Assembly: GCA_014238155.1 (NCBI GenBank)
Contig: JABABQ010000072.1
Coordinates: 105,896 to 169,895, forward strand
Length of the DNA: 64,000 nucleotides
Direction of reading: 5' to 3'
DNA from: Rhizobiaceae bacterium
GTDB taxonomy: Bacteria > Pseudomonadota > Alphaproteobacteria > Rhizobiales > Rhizobiaceae
Positions 9,237 to 18,066 of the stretch are shown piece after piece. Both the position numbers and the translations under genes were made by a program. The stretch's first letter is position 1. Each line of letters starts with the position of its first letter. Below the pieces are notes generated by a model. It was not told the origin of the DNA and did no database searches. It saw nothing but the letters and a program-made list of their open reading frames with translations.

Positions 9237-10220
9237 ATGCTTACACGTGAAATTGGAACAACTGGCATAACAGCGTCGGCCGTCGGTCTGGGTACCTGGG
9301 CTATTGGTGGCTGGATGTGGGGTGGCACCGACGAGGCCGCCGCCGTCGACGCCATCAAGGCGTCAATCGACAAGGGGATTAGCCTGATCGATACTGCCCC
9401 GGTCTATGGTATGGGGCGCTCCGAGGAAATTGTTGGACGCGCAATTGCTGGACAACGCGATAAGATAATTTTGGCCACCAAATGCGGCCTCGTCTGGCAT
9501 GCCCAAAAAGGCAATCACTTTTTCGATCAGCAGGATAAACCAGTTCATCGATACTTGGGGAAAGACGCCATGATCTACGAGGTTGAGCAAAGCCTTGACC
9601 GTTTGGGCACCGATTATATCGACCTCTACATCACCCACTGGCAAGATCCGACCACGCCAATCGCTGAAACGATGGAAGCGATGGAGCAGCTCAAAAAGGC
9701 TGGCAAAATCCGGGCAATCGGCGCCTCAAATACGTCGGTCGAAGATCTCAATTCCTATATCGCTGCCGGTCAACTGGACGCCCTGCAGGAAGAATACAGC
9801 ATGGTGAAGCGGGATATTGAAAACACATTGTTGCCGGTTTGCACCAAAAATGACGTGTCGATGCTGAGCTATTCATCATTGTCGCTTGGCTTGCTGTCTG
9901 GGAAAATTGGACCGGACAGAAAGTTTGATGGCGATGATTTGCGCAAAGATAATCCGCTGTTTTCGATCGGCAATCGCCAAAGAATATCGCGATTAATGGA
10001 TGAAATAGCACCCATTTGTGACGCTCACAATGCGACCAGTGCGCAGATAATTATCGCCTGGACGCTCCAGCAACCGGGCATAACATTTTCATTGTGCGGG
10101 GCTCGAAATCCGCAACAGGCTACCGAAAATGCCGATGCCGGGCATATTGAATTGAGCCAGGACGACATTAGGAAAATCAGTACAGCAGCAGCCAACCACC
10201 TGACCAATTTAGACGGTTAG
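9237..10220 (+). CDS. Aldo/keto reductase
   Basis: 327-aa (alpha/beta)8 NADPH-dependent oxidoreductase of the IolS/YghZ-like branch. Catalytic-tetrad residues are visible: Asp and Tyr in DTAPVYG (about 53-58), Lys in LATKCG (about 82), and His in YITHWQDP (about 131). It starts 9 bp after the regulator stop, within the same operon. In this context it may reduce an aldehyde released by the aldolase or interconvert sugar and alditol; the substrate is not determinable from sequence. Confidence 0.9.
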   Translation: MLTREIGTTGITASAVGLGTWAIGGWMWGGTDEAAAVDAIKASIDKGISLIDTAPVYGMGRSEEIVGRAIAGQRDKIILATKCGLVWHAQKGNHFFDQQDKPVHRYLGKDAMIYEVEQSLDRLGTDYIDLYITHWQDPTTPIAETMEAMEQLKKAGKIRAIGASNTSVEDLNSYIAAGQLDALQEEYSMVKRDIENTLLPVCTKNDVSMLSYSSLSLGLLSGKIGPDRKFDGDDLRKDNPLFSIGNRQRISRLMDEIAPICDAHNATSAQIIIAWTLQQPGITFSLCGARNPQQATENADAGHIELSQDDIRKISTAAANHLTNLDG

Positions 10221-10263
10221 ATAAACGCAACACTCAAACAAGGAATTGCACTGACTTAGTTCA

Positions 10264-11991
10264 GTGAACCCCCGCCCTATGTCTGTAATCAGAGATCAAC
10301 ATTTTACCAGGATTTCCGAGAACGGCACTTTTGACGTGATTGTCATTGGTGGTGGCATCAATGGTATTGGCGTGTTTCGGGAATTGTCGCTGCAAGGATT
10401 GAGGGTCCTGCTTGTTGAGAGAAACGACTTTTGTTCGGGCTGCTCTGCCGCGCCTTCTAGAATGATTCATGGTGGACTGCGCTATTTGGAGAATGGCGAG
10501 TTTTCGCTGGTGCGTGAATCCCTGCAGGAGCGCGACGCCTTGTTGAGGAACGCACCCCACATGGTAAAGCAATTGCCGACCACGGTGCCCATTCGGTCAA
10601 TATTTTCGGGTCTGTTGAATGGTGCGGCTAATTTTCTGCATTTGCCAACCAAACCATCCGAGCGGGGTGCCTTGATGATCAAGGCCGGCCTGATGATGTA
10701 TGATTGGGTGACCCGGCGCCGCAGAATATTGCCAAAACATAGTTTTCGCGGGCCCTCCAAGACCCGACAAATCTGGCCACACATGCGCCATGATACGCGT
10801 TTTAGCGCGACATATTATGATGCCTGGATTAGTCATCCAGAACGTTTGGGATTGGAATTGCTGGTCGATGCGGAAGCCGCCAATTCAGGTTCGCTGGCAG
10901 TTAATTATACGGATTTGACGACCGGTGACGATGATGCCCTGACGCTTACAGATAGCGTGTCGGGCAAGTCCTGGCCGGTTTCCGCCATGGCGATGGTAAA
11001 TGCTACGGGAGCCTGGGTAGACCGAACATCAGCGCAATTGCCTGGTCACAAAGAAGTTGCAGCCCCCATGGTGGAGGGTACAAAAGGATCGCATTTGATA
11101 ATTGACAATGCCGAACTGAAGGCCGCTTTGGGCGGGCATATGATCTATTTCGAAAATGCCGATGGTCGTGTGTGCATACTGTTTCCCTACCTGTCGAACG
11201 TACTTGTGGGAGCAACCGATATTCGGGTCGAAACTCCCTGCAGAACACGCTGCGAGGATGAGGAAAAAGACTATATTTTGAACTCACTGAAAAACGTGTT
11301 TCCCGAAATTGATGTGAAACTGTCTCAGGTCGTATTTTCCTATAGTGGCATCCGGCCATTGCCAAAAAGCGATCAGGAATTCACCGGGCGAATTTCCCGC
11401 TCACATTTTGTCAAACGCCTGGAGGGGCCTGTTCCGCAGTTCTGCATGATCGGTGGCAAGTGGACCACATTTCGGGCATTTGCAGAACAAGCAACAGATG
11501 ATGTGCTGGATGAACTTGGTAAAACCCGCACCAGCAAAACGCTGAATATGCCAATCGGTGGTGGTCGTGACTATCCGACCGATACGGCTGGATGGGTTGC
11601 TACAATCTGTGCGGAATTCAATATTTCTGCTGAACGCGCTCAACATCTGCTGGACCATTATGGTGCCAATGCACGTCAGGTTCTGGCCGCATGTGACCAA
11701 TATGGAGCGGAGATAAAACTGTCAGATGATTGTTCCTACACGTTCGCCGAGATTGCCTATCTGGCTCGGTCAGAGCGAATCGTGCACCTGTCTGATTTGG
11801 TGTTGCGCCGAACCGACCTGGCGATCACCGGACAAGTCTCCTCTGTAATGATTACAAATATCGCAAAAACTGTCGCCAACGAACTGGGTTGGAGCGCCGC
11901 TCGAAGGCAAAGCGAAGTAAAAGCGCTGACCGCAGAGCTGAACGAATTTTACGGTGTTTGCCCGCAAACACTTTCAAACAGGTCGAAATGA
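10264..11991 (+). CDS. GlpD-like FAD-dependent (polyol-phosphate) dehydrogenase
   Basis: 575-aa member of the aerobic glycerol-3-phosphate dehydrogenase family. The FAD-binding motif VIGGGINGIGVFRELSLQG is near residues 24-42, followed by the SSRM/HGGLRYLE-type active-site region seen here as APSRMIHGGLRYL. The C-terminal alpha-helical domain is present. Such enzymes pass electrons to quinone. In erythritol loci a paralogue (EryB) oxidises a polyol phosphate. Here it sits with an FGGY kinase and an aldolase, supporting a polyol-phosphate substrate. The start is GTG 10264 or ATG 10279; the GTG lies inside a 6-bp stem (10249-10266), so either could be used. Confidence 0.85.
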   Translation: MNPRPMSVIRDQHFTRISENGTFDVIVIGGGINGIGVFRELSLQGLRVLLVERNDFCSGCSAAPSRMIHGGLRYLENGEFSLVRESLQERDALLRNAPHMVKQLPTTVPIRSIFSGLLNGAANFLHLPTKPSERGALMIKAGLMMYDWVTRRRRILPKHSFRGPSKTRQIWPHMRHDTRFSATYYDAWISHPERLGLELLVDAEAANSGSLAVNYTDLTTGDDDALTLTDSVSGKSWPVSAMAMVNATGAWVDRTSAQLPGHKEVAAPMVEGTKGSHLIIDNAELKAALGGHMIYFENADGRVCILFPYLSNVLVGATDIRVETPCRTRCEDEEKDYILNSLKNVFPEIDVKLSQVVFSYSGIRPLPKSDQEFTGRISRSHFVKRLEGPVPQFCMIGGKWTTFRAFAEQATDDVLDELGKTRTSKTLNMPIGGGRDYPTDTAGWVATICAEFNISAERAQHLLDHYGANARQVLAACDQYGAEIKLSDDCSYTFAEIAYLARSERIVHLSDLVLRRTDLAITGQVSSVMITNIAKTVANELGWSAARRQSEVKALTAELNEFYGVCPQTLSNRSK

Positions 11992-12002
11992 AGGAACGAA
12001 AA

Positions 12003-12845
12003 ATGCGTATCAGCACCAAAGCGCGAATGAATCGAATGTTCACCAATGGTGGTTGTCTCGATGTCGCCATTGACCATGGGGTTTGCAATGAACCGGGATT
12101 TATGGACGGGCTTGAGGATATCGGTTCAGTGGTTGATCAGTTGATTGCTGCGGGGCCCGATGCCATCCAGATGAATTATGGTCAGGCCGACCTGCTTCAG
12201 TCACGTGGCGATAAACACAAGCCCGCCCTGGTGATGCGCATCGATATGGGCAATCCCTATAACGACCAGCGCCATCGGGTCATGTGGTCGCAATTGCAAA
12301 ATGCTGATCAGCCAATAATTGGGGCGCTGGAAATGGATGCCGCTGCGGTCGTCGTCAACCTGTTTATGCTTCCCGATGAACCGGACCTGTTTCACCAATG
12401 CGTTGCAAATATTGCTAAAACCCGTTCCGCCTGCTCCAAATATGGCATGCCGCTCATGATCGAACCATTGGTGATGCTGCCCAACGATGTGCGTGGCGGT
12501 TACCAGGTAGATGGCGATGTTGACAAGATCGCTACGCTGGTTCGTTTGTCTGCCGAAATGGGAGCTGACGTGATCAAGGCAGATCCGACAACCAACGCCG
12601 AAGATTACCACCGGGTGATTGAAGCGGCACGTTGCCCGGTTCTCGTTCGGGGCGGCGGCAAGGAAGATCTGAAGACCGTATTGATCAAATCGGCGGCCGT
12701 CATGAGTCAGGGCGCCCAGGGCATGGTCTATGGCCGAAACATCTATCAACACGATAATCCCAAACAGGTTGTGGCCGCCCTGATGGCGATCATCCACAAG
12801 GGTGCGTCGGGTGAAGAAGCTTGGGAAATCTATCAAGGTGGCTGA
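12003..12845 (+). CDS. Class I aldolase, DeoC/LacD/DhnA-like
   Basis: 280-aa TIM-barrel aldolase of the DeoC/FbaB (LsrF-like) group. The DH pair at residues 24-25 and ADVIKADPT with the Schiff-base Lys at about 192 are visible. VRGGGK near 215-220 should bind phosphate. It would cleave or transfer a ketose phosphate, giving DHAP plus an aldehyde or a related split. ATG 12003 is chosen because an AAGGAA site (11991-11996) precedes it by 6 bp. An in-frame ATG at 11988 overlaps the dehydrogenase stop. The kinase gene overlaps its 3' end. The specific ketose phosphate is unknown. Confidence 0.87.
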   Translation: MRISTKARMNRMFTNGGCLDVAIDHGVCNEPGFMDGLEDIGSVVDQLIAAGPDAIQMNYGQADLLQSRGDKHKPALVMRIDMGNPYNDQRHRVMWSQLQNADQPIIGALEMDAAAVVVNLFMLPDEPDLFHQCVANIAKTRSACSKYGMPLMIEPLVMLPNDVRGGYQVDGDVDKIATLVRLSAEMGADVIKADPTTNAEDYHRVIEAARCPVLVRGGGKEDLKTVLIKSAAVMSQGAQGMVYGRNIYQHDNPKQVVAALMAIIHKGASGEEAWEIYQGG

Positions 12846-14349
12846 ACAACAAAAATATCTGCTGGGTCTGGATGCCGGCAACACGGTTATCAAGGCGGTT
12901 CTGTTTGATCTGTCGGGCAATGAAATTGCTAAATTTGCGCGCGATGGCCAGTCATCCACCCCTGAACCGGGTCATGTTGAACGCGATCTGCCGGAGCTGT
13001 GGCGGAATGCCTGTGAAGTCATCCGGGTCTGTATCGACCAGGCGAAAATCAACGCCAGCGACATAGTTGGTATTGGATGCGCCGGTCACGGAAATGGTTT
13101 GTATCTTTTGGACAAGAAAGATGCCCCGCTGCTGGCGATCCAGTCGCTGGATACAAGGGCGGCCGGGATGGCCGATAAGCTCAATGAAGCTGGCAATGGC
13201 GACAGGCTTCATGAGCTCTGCCTGCAGAAACCCTGGCCGTCCCAAACCCCAACCCTGCTGGCCTGGATCAAGGCCAATCGACCGGACATATATGCAGCTG
13301 TGGGCACTGTTTTCCTGTGCAAGGATTTTATTACCTTCAATCTGACCGGTGAGAAGGTCAGTGACATATCGGACATGAGCGGTTGCGGATTTCTGTCGAT
13401 GCCTGATTGCACCTATGACGACGGATTGCTTGTCCATTACGGACTTGAAGACGCGGCCGAATACCTGCCCAGGCTGATTGGCCCTGACGATATTGCAGGT
13501 GTTGTCAGCGAGGCTGCCGCACATGCAACCGGTCTGATGCCAGGAACACCCGTCGTTGGAGGTCTGTTCGACGTGGTCGCCAGCGCTCTGGGATCCGGGG
13601 TGGTGCGGCCGGGACAAGCGTCCATCGTCGCTGGCACCTGGAGCATCAATCAGGTGCTTTCAAGTTCTCCGGTGATTGACGACAGCGTCTTCATGGTTTC
13701 TGGATTTGGCAAAAACCGATTTTCAAATATCGAAGCCAGTGCAACCTCAGCGGCCAATCTGGAATGGTATGTTCGCGAATTCATTGAACGGGGTGACCAT
13801 CACGATGACCCGTTCGGCTATTGCAATCAGCGGGTCGGCGAAGTTAGCCCCGCTGACGATGATCCGATGTATCACCCTTTCCTCTATGGCTCGGGTCAGG
13901 GTGCCCAGATGCGCGCCGGATTTTACGGGATAGCCGGTTGGCACGGTGAAGGTCATATTTTGCGTGCGCTGTTTGAAGGTGTCGTATTCGAGCATAAACG
14001 CCATATCGGGCAGTTGACATCCGCCGGGGTTGAATTTGGCGATGCAGTCCTGTCCGGCGGCGGTTCCCGCAGTCCGATCTGGCCACAAATGTTCGCTGAC
14101 GCTCTTGGCAAATCAATGACGGTGGCTGCCTGCGAAGAGACAGGTGCTCTTGGTGCGGCGATTGCTGCTGGTTGTGGTGCCGGACTGTTTGACACCCTTG
14201 AAGATGGTGTCGCAGCGATGACATCGGCGCGGGGAACTTTCGTTCCCGATGCGCTGGCGCAGGCCCATTTTCAGCGACGCTACTCCATTTTTACGGACCT
14301 TACTGCCAATATGGGCAGTTTCTGGGCCGCCCAACAAAATCTGACATAA
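12838..14349 (+). CDS. FGGY-family carbohydrate kinase
   Basis: 503-aa ATP-dependent sugar/polyol kinase. The N-terminal FGGY domain begins LLGLDAGNTVIKAVLFDLSG (phosphate-1 motif), and the C-terminal domain has LSGGGSRSPIWPQMFADALG and the adenosine loop ETGALGAA. The start is most likely GTG 12838, overlapping the aldolase stop by 8 bp; in-frame GTGs at 12802 and 12811 lie inside the aldolase gene. Erythritol kinase EryA, xylulokinase and YgcE/LyxK-type enzymes belong to the same family. Context favours a polyol, whose phosphate is then oxidised by the GlpD-like enzyme. Confidence 0.9.
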   Translation: MAEQQKYLLGLDAGNTVIKAVLFDLSGNEIAKFARDGQSSTPEPGHVERDLPELWRNACEVIRVCIDQAKINASDIVGIGCAGHGNGLYLLDKKDAPLLAIQSLDTRAAGMADKLNEAGNGDRLHELCLQKPWPSQTPTLLAWIKANRPDIYAAVGTVFLCKDFITFNLTGEKVSDISDMSGCGFLSMPDCTYDDGLLVHYGLEDAAEYLPRLIGPDDIAGVVSEAAAHATGLMPGTPVVGGLFDVVASALGSGVVRPGQASIVAGTWSINQVLSSSPVIDDSVFMVSGFGKNRFSNIEASATSAANLEWYVREFIERGDHHDDPFGYCNQRVGEVSPADDDPMYHPFLYGSGQGAQMRAGFYGIAGWHGEGHILRALFEGVVFEHKRHIGQLTSAGVEFGDAVLSGGGSRSPIWPQMFADALGKSMTVAACEETGALGAAIAAGCGAGLFDTLEDGVAAMTSARGTFVPDALAQAHFQRRYSIFTDLTANMGSFWAAQQNLT

Positions 14350-14361
14350 AGGACTTTATTC

Positions 14362-15372
14362 ATGAAAGCCGTAGGTTTCCTCAATTCATTGCCCATCAGC
14401 CATGCCGACAGTTTGTTTGAAGTCGAGCTGCCTGACCCCGCTCCACTGCCCAACGACTTGCTCATCAGAATCGAAGCGATATCGATTAATCCTGCAGACG
14501 CGAAAAGACGCCTGCGCACGGCGGTTGAACAGCCGCACGAGGAACCCTTCATTCTGGGATATGATGCGGTTGGCATTGTTGAGGCAATGGGAGATGCCGT
14601 TTCAGGGTTCAGCACGGGGGATCGGGTTTGGTATGCTGGAGACGCTGATCGGGCAGGTTCCTATGCCAGTCACCAATGTGTCGACCACCGCATCACCAGT
14701 CTGGCACCAAATTCGGTATCGCCGGAAAGTGCGGCCTCATTGCCGCTTACCAGTCTGACGGCGTGGGAAATGCTGTTCGACCGCCTCAATGTGCCGGTGG
14801 ATGAAACTCCGGCCAGTTTGCTGATCATTGGTGGAGCAGGAGGAGTTGGTTCTGTGACAACCCAACTGGCTCGAAAGCTTACCGGGTTGCGGGTCGTTGC
14901 GACTGCTTCACGTCCGGAAACGGAACAATGGTGCCGTCAGATGGGGGCCCACGATATCGTCAACCACCGGGATCTGGTTGCCGATATGCACAAGGTGGGT
15001 CATCAGACTGCCGACTATATTGTTCAATATGCCGACACGGCTCAACATTGGGAGGCGATGTGCGAACTGGTTGCGCCTCAAGGAAAAATTGGCACGATTG
15101 TTGAAACCGAAGAAAAGCTGGATATCTCTGCCTTGCAGGGAAAATCAGCGGCCTTATGCTGGGAATTAATGTTTACTCGTTCCTTATTTCAAACATCCGA
15201 TATGTACAAACAGGGGCAAATTCTGGCCCGTATGGCGTCGCTGGTTGATGATGGTACAATCACCACTACTGAAACTACGGTCTTGAATGGCCTTTCAGCT
15301 GCAACGTTGAAACAGGCACATGAAACCATCGAACAGGCCGCGACAATTGGCAAAATTGTCGTCAAGTTCTAA
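14362..15372 (+). CDS. MDR-family zinc-type alcohol dehydrogenase / quinone oxidoreductase
   Basis: 336-aa medium-chain reductase of the zinc-binding alcohol dehydrogenase / quinone reductase (COG0604) group. The GroES-like N-terminal half has ISINPADAKRR and ILGYDAVGIVEAMG. The Rossmann domain has LIIGGAGGVGSVTTQLARKL near residues 154-173. The usual Cys/His catalytic-zinc set is not evident, so the enzyme is probably zinc-free and NADPH-dependent. It starts 12 bp after the kinase stop and is probably the last gene of the polyol operon. Its place in that pathway is unclear; detoxification of an enone or aldehyde is possible. Confidence 0.85.
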   Translation: MKAVGFLNSLPISHADSLFEVELPDPAPLPNDLLIRIEAISINPADAKRRLRTAVEQPHEEPFILGYDAVGIVEAMGDAVSGFSTGDRVWYAGDADRAGSYASHQCVDHRITSLAPNSVSPESAASLPLTSLTAWEMLFDRLNVPVDETPASLLIIGGAGGVGSVTTQLARKLTGLRVVATASRPETEQWCRQMGAHDIVNHRDLVADMHKVGHQTADYIVQYADTAQHWEAMCELVAPQGKIGTIVETEEKLDISALQGKSAALCWELMFTRSLFQTSDMYKQGQILARMASLVDDGTITTTETTVLNGLSAATLKQAHETIEQAATIGKIVVKF

Positions 15373-15447
15373 CAATCTTTGGATGACTTTATCATCCATC
15401 CCAATTATGCAGTTGGTGGTTCAGTCGCTTGAAAGGCACGCATCGAA

Positions 15448-17079
15448 ATGAACCAGCCCATCCAGCCCAACCAAACCACTCAGCTTGATGGCAGCTATGA
15501 CTATGTGATTGTTGGTGGTGGAACTGCTGGCTGCGTATTGGCCAACCGATTGAGTGAAGATCCGGCAACCAACGTGCTGTTGCTGGAGGCCGGGGGTAAC
15601 GACAATTATCACTGGGTTCATATACCGGTCGGCTATTTGTATTGCATTGGAAACCCCCGCACCGACTGGATGATGAAAACCGCAAGCGAAGCGGGATTGA
15701 ACGGACGCTCGCTGGTTTATCCGCGGGGCAAGGTTCTGGGTGGCTGCACGTCGGTCAACGGCATGATCTATATGCGTGGGCAGGCATCAGATTATGATGG
15801 TTGGCGGCAAATGGGAAATTCCGGCTGGGGCTGGGATGATGTGTTGCCCTATTTTGTCAAATCCGAAGATCATCACAAAGGTAAAAGTGCTCTGCATGGC
15901 AGCGGCGGTGAGTGGAAAGTCACGACCCAAAGGCTGAACTGGGAAATTCTGGAGGCCTTTCAGGAAGCCGCCAGCGAGTTTGGTTATCACCCGACCGATG
16001 ATTTCAATCAGGGCACCAACGAAGGCTCCGGCTACTTCGAGGTAAATCAGAAAAACGGAGTTCGCTGGAATGCCACAAAGGCATTTTTGCGCCCCGCCAT
16101 GAAACGCCCCAATCTTCGGGTACTTACCCACGCCACAACTGAAAAAATTTTGCTGGATGGAAAACGCGCGACAGGCGTTGCTTTCCAACATAACGGCAAG
16201 TCGATGAAGGTGCTGGCAGCACGGGAAGTTCTTCTGGCAGCCGGTTCCATAAACTCGCCAAAGCTGTTGGAGCATTCCGGAATCGGTCGTGCCGAGATTT
16301 TGCAAGGGCAGGGGATTGAGCTCAATCATGAACTTTCCGGAGTCGGCGAAAATCTTCAGGATCACCTGCAAATTAGGACGGTATTCAAGGTATCCAACAC
16401 CAAAACTCTCAATGAGCGGGCCAACAGTCTCGCCGGAAAGATTGGCATCGCACTGCAATATGCTCTGCAACGGAGCGGGCCGATGTCGATGGCGCCCAGT
16501 CAGTTCGGCCTGTTCACAAAAAGTGACCCGGCACTGGAAACTCCTGATCTTGAATATCATGTGCAGCCGCTTTCCACCGACAAGCTTGGTGACCCGTTGC
16601 ACCCCTATCCGGCGATTACCGTATCTGTGTGCAACCTGCGCCCCCAAAGTGTCGGATCATGTCACATCACCAGTCGCGATGTTGACCAGCAGCCCGACAT
16701 AAAACTGAATTACCTGTCGGCAGAATCCGACAAACTAGTTGCCGTCAAATCGATAAAACAGGCGCGCAAGATCATGACTGCGCAAAGGCTGAAGCCTTAT
16801 AAACCTGAGGAAGTCCTCCCCGGCGCTGAAGTTTCCAGCGATACCGAATTGCTTCGCGAAGCGGGAAATATAGCAACGACCATTTTCCATCCCGTCGGTA
16901 CTTGCAAAATGGGCAGCGACCCCATGGCAGTCGTCGACCCGGAATTGAAGGTGCATGGTCTGCAGGGACTGCGGGTCATTGATGCTTCTGTCATGCCCAG
17001 AATTGTTTCTGGAAACACGGCTTCACCGGTCATCATGATCGCAGAGAAGGCGGCTGATATGATCCGCAACAACCACTAG
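15448..17079 (+). CDS. GMC family oxidoreductase (choline-dehydrogenase-like)
   Basis: 543-aa FAD-dependent glucose-methanol-choline oxidoreductase. Visible are the dinucleotide motif YVIVGGGTAGCVLANRL (residues 14-30), the GMC signature KVLGGCTSVNGMIYMRG, and the C-terminal catalytic pair: His in TIFHPVGTCKMG and Asn in VSGNTASPV. It oxidises a primary or secondary alcohol, with electrons passed to quinone or oxygen. It is separated by 75 bp from the MDR gene and 162 bp from ThuA. Substrate unknown; the neighbours suggest a sugar or polyol more than choline. Confidence 0.9.
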   Translation: MNQPIQPNQTTQLDGSYDYVIVGGGTAGCVLANRLSEDPATNVLLLEAGGNDNYHWVHIPVGYLYCIGNPRTDWMMKTASEAGLNGRSLVYPRGKVLGGCTSVNGMIYMRGQASDYDGWRQMGNSGWGWDDVLPYFVKSEDHHKGKSALHGSGGEWKVTTQRLNWEILEAFQEAASEFGYHPTDDFNQGTNEGSGYFEVNQKNGVRWNATKAFLRPAMKRPNLRVLTHATTEKILLDGKRATGVAFQHNGKSMKVLAAREVLLAAGSINSPKLLEHSGIGRAEILQGQGIELNHELSGVGENLQDHLQIRTVFKVSNTKTLNERANSLAGKIGIALQYALQRSGPMSMAPSQFGLFTKSDPALETPDLEYHVQPLSTDKLGDPLHPYPAITVSVCNLRPQSVGSCHITSRDVDQQPDIKLNYLSAESDKLVAVKSIKQARKIMTAQRLKPYKPEEVLPGAEVSSDTELLREAGNIATTIFHPVGTCKMGSDPMAVVDPELKVHGLQGLRVIDASVMPRIVSGNTASPVIMIAEKAADMIRNNH

Positions 17080-17241
17080 AGACTGAACCAATCCAAGCGA
17101 ATTATGTGTGCAATCCAGGCGGTCAGTATCATGTTATATTGGCGTAGATTGCCCGTTACGCATGCTTGCAGTAAATTGGTCAAGATAGATGAGGGAAATG
17201 GTCTGCGCTGACTAGATCTCAACAATAGATTGGTGGCATAA

Positions 17242-18027
17242 ATGGCAATTCGCACAATTGTTTGGGGTGAGAATATTCATGAGAATGAGAACCAGACGGT
17301 TCGCGAGCTGTATCCTGACGGATTACACGGATGTATTGCCGAGGCGCTGAATCAGGACGCCAATATTGACGCGACAACGGCAACGCTTCAGCAGGCCGAG
17401 CATGGATTGACCCAACAAAGGCTGGCGCAAACTGATGTGCTGTTGTGGTGGGGACATGCAGCACACGGAGACGTGAGCGATGAGGTGACCGAGCGGGTAT
17501 GTGAAGCAGTCTGGTCGGGCATGGGGATCATATTCCTGCATTCGGCGCACTTTTCCAAACCGTTCAAACGGCTTATGGGGTCATCCTGCAATTTGACCTG
17601 GCGGGAAGCCGGAGAGCGCGAACGTCTTTGGCTGACCAGCCCAAACCATGCAATCGCACGCGGCCTGCCCAATCATTTTGAATTGGAAAATGAAGAAATG
17701 TATGGCGAACCGTTTGGCGTGCCGGAGCCATTGGAAACGGTGTTTGTCAGCTGGTTCCAGGGTGGAGAAGTATTTCGGTCTGGTCTGACGTATAAGCGCG
17801 GTGCAGGAAATGTATTCTATTTTCGGCCAGGACATGAAACCTATCCGACCTACCATGATGAAAACATACGAACGGTACTGCGCAATGCGGTGAACTGGGC
17901 TCACAATCCGGCCCGTCGTATAGAAGATCCGGTCGGCGCACCCAATGTGCCGGTGAATGAGGCTCCCGAACCGATCGAGGAACGTGGTCCGCGGCTTCAT
18001 CGCGATGGTGAAGCTGGATTCAGGTGA
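17242..18027 (+). CDS. ThuA domain-containing protein
   Basis: 261-aa protein of the ThuA (trehalose utilisation) family, which has a class I glutamine-amidotransferase-like fold. Conserved regions are TDVLLWWGHAAHGDVSDEV, GIIFLHSAHFSKPFKRLMG and FYFRPGHETYPTYHDENI. In Sinorhizobium ThuA/ThuB take part in 3-keto-trehalose/maltitol catabolism. The next gene encodes a Gfo/Idh/MocA dehydrogenase, as ThuB does, so the pair resembles thuAB. No transporter of the thuEFGK type is adjacent, and the sugar is unknown. Confidence 0.88.
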   Translation: MAIRTIVWGENIHENENQTVRELYPDGLHGCIAEALNQDANIDATTATLQQAEHGLTQQRLAQTDVLLWWGHAAHGDVSDEVTERVCEAVWSGMGIIFLHSAHFSKPFKRLMGSSCNLTWREAGERERLWLTSPNHAIARGLPNHFELENEEMYGEPFGVPEPLETVFVSWFQGGEVFRSGLTYKRGAGNVFYFRPGHETYPTYHDENIRTVLRNAVNWAHNPARRIEDPVGAPNVPVNEAPEPIEERGPRLHRDGEAGFR

Positions 18028-18066
18028 ACTCAACTTGAATTTCTCCCAGGGTGCGGCAGGTGGCGA

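Noticed and set aside
15787..16647. 286-codon reverse frame within the GMC gene
   Set aside because: The forward frame has all GMC motifs; the reverse frame has none.
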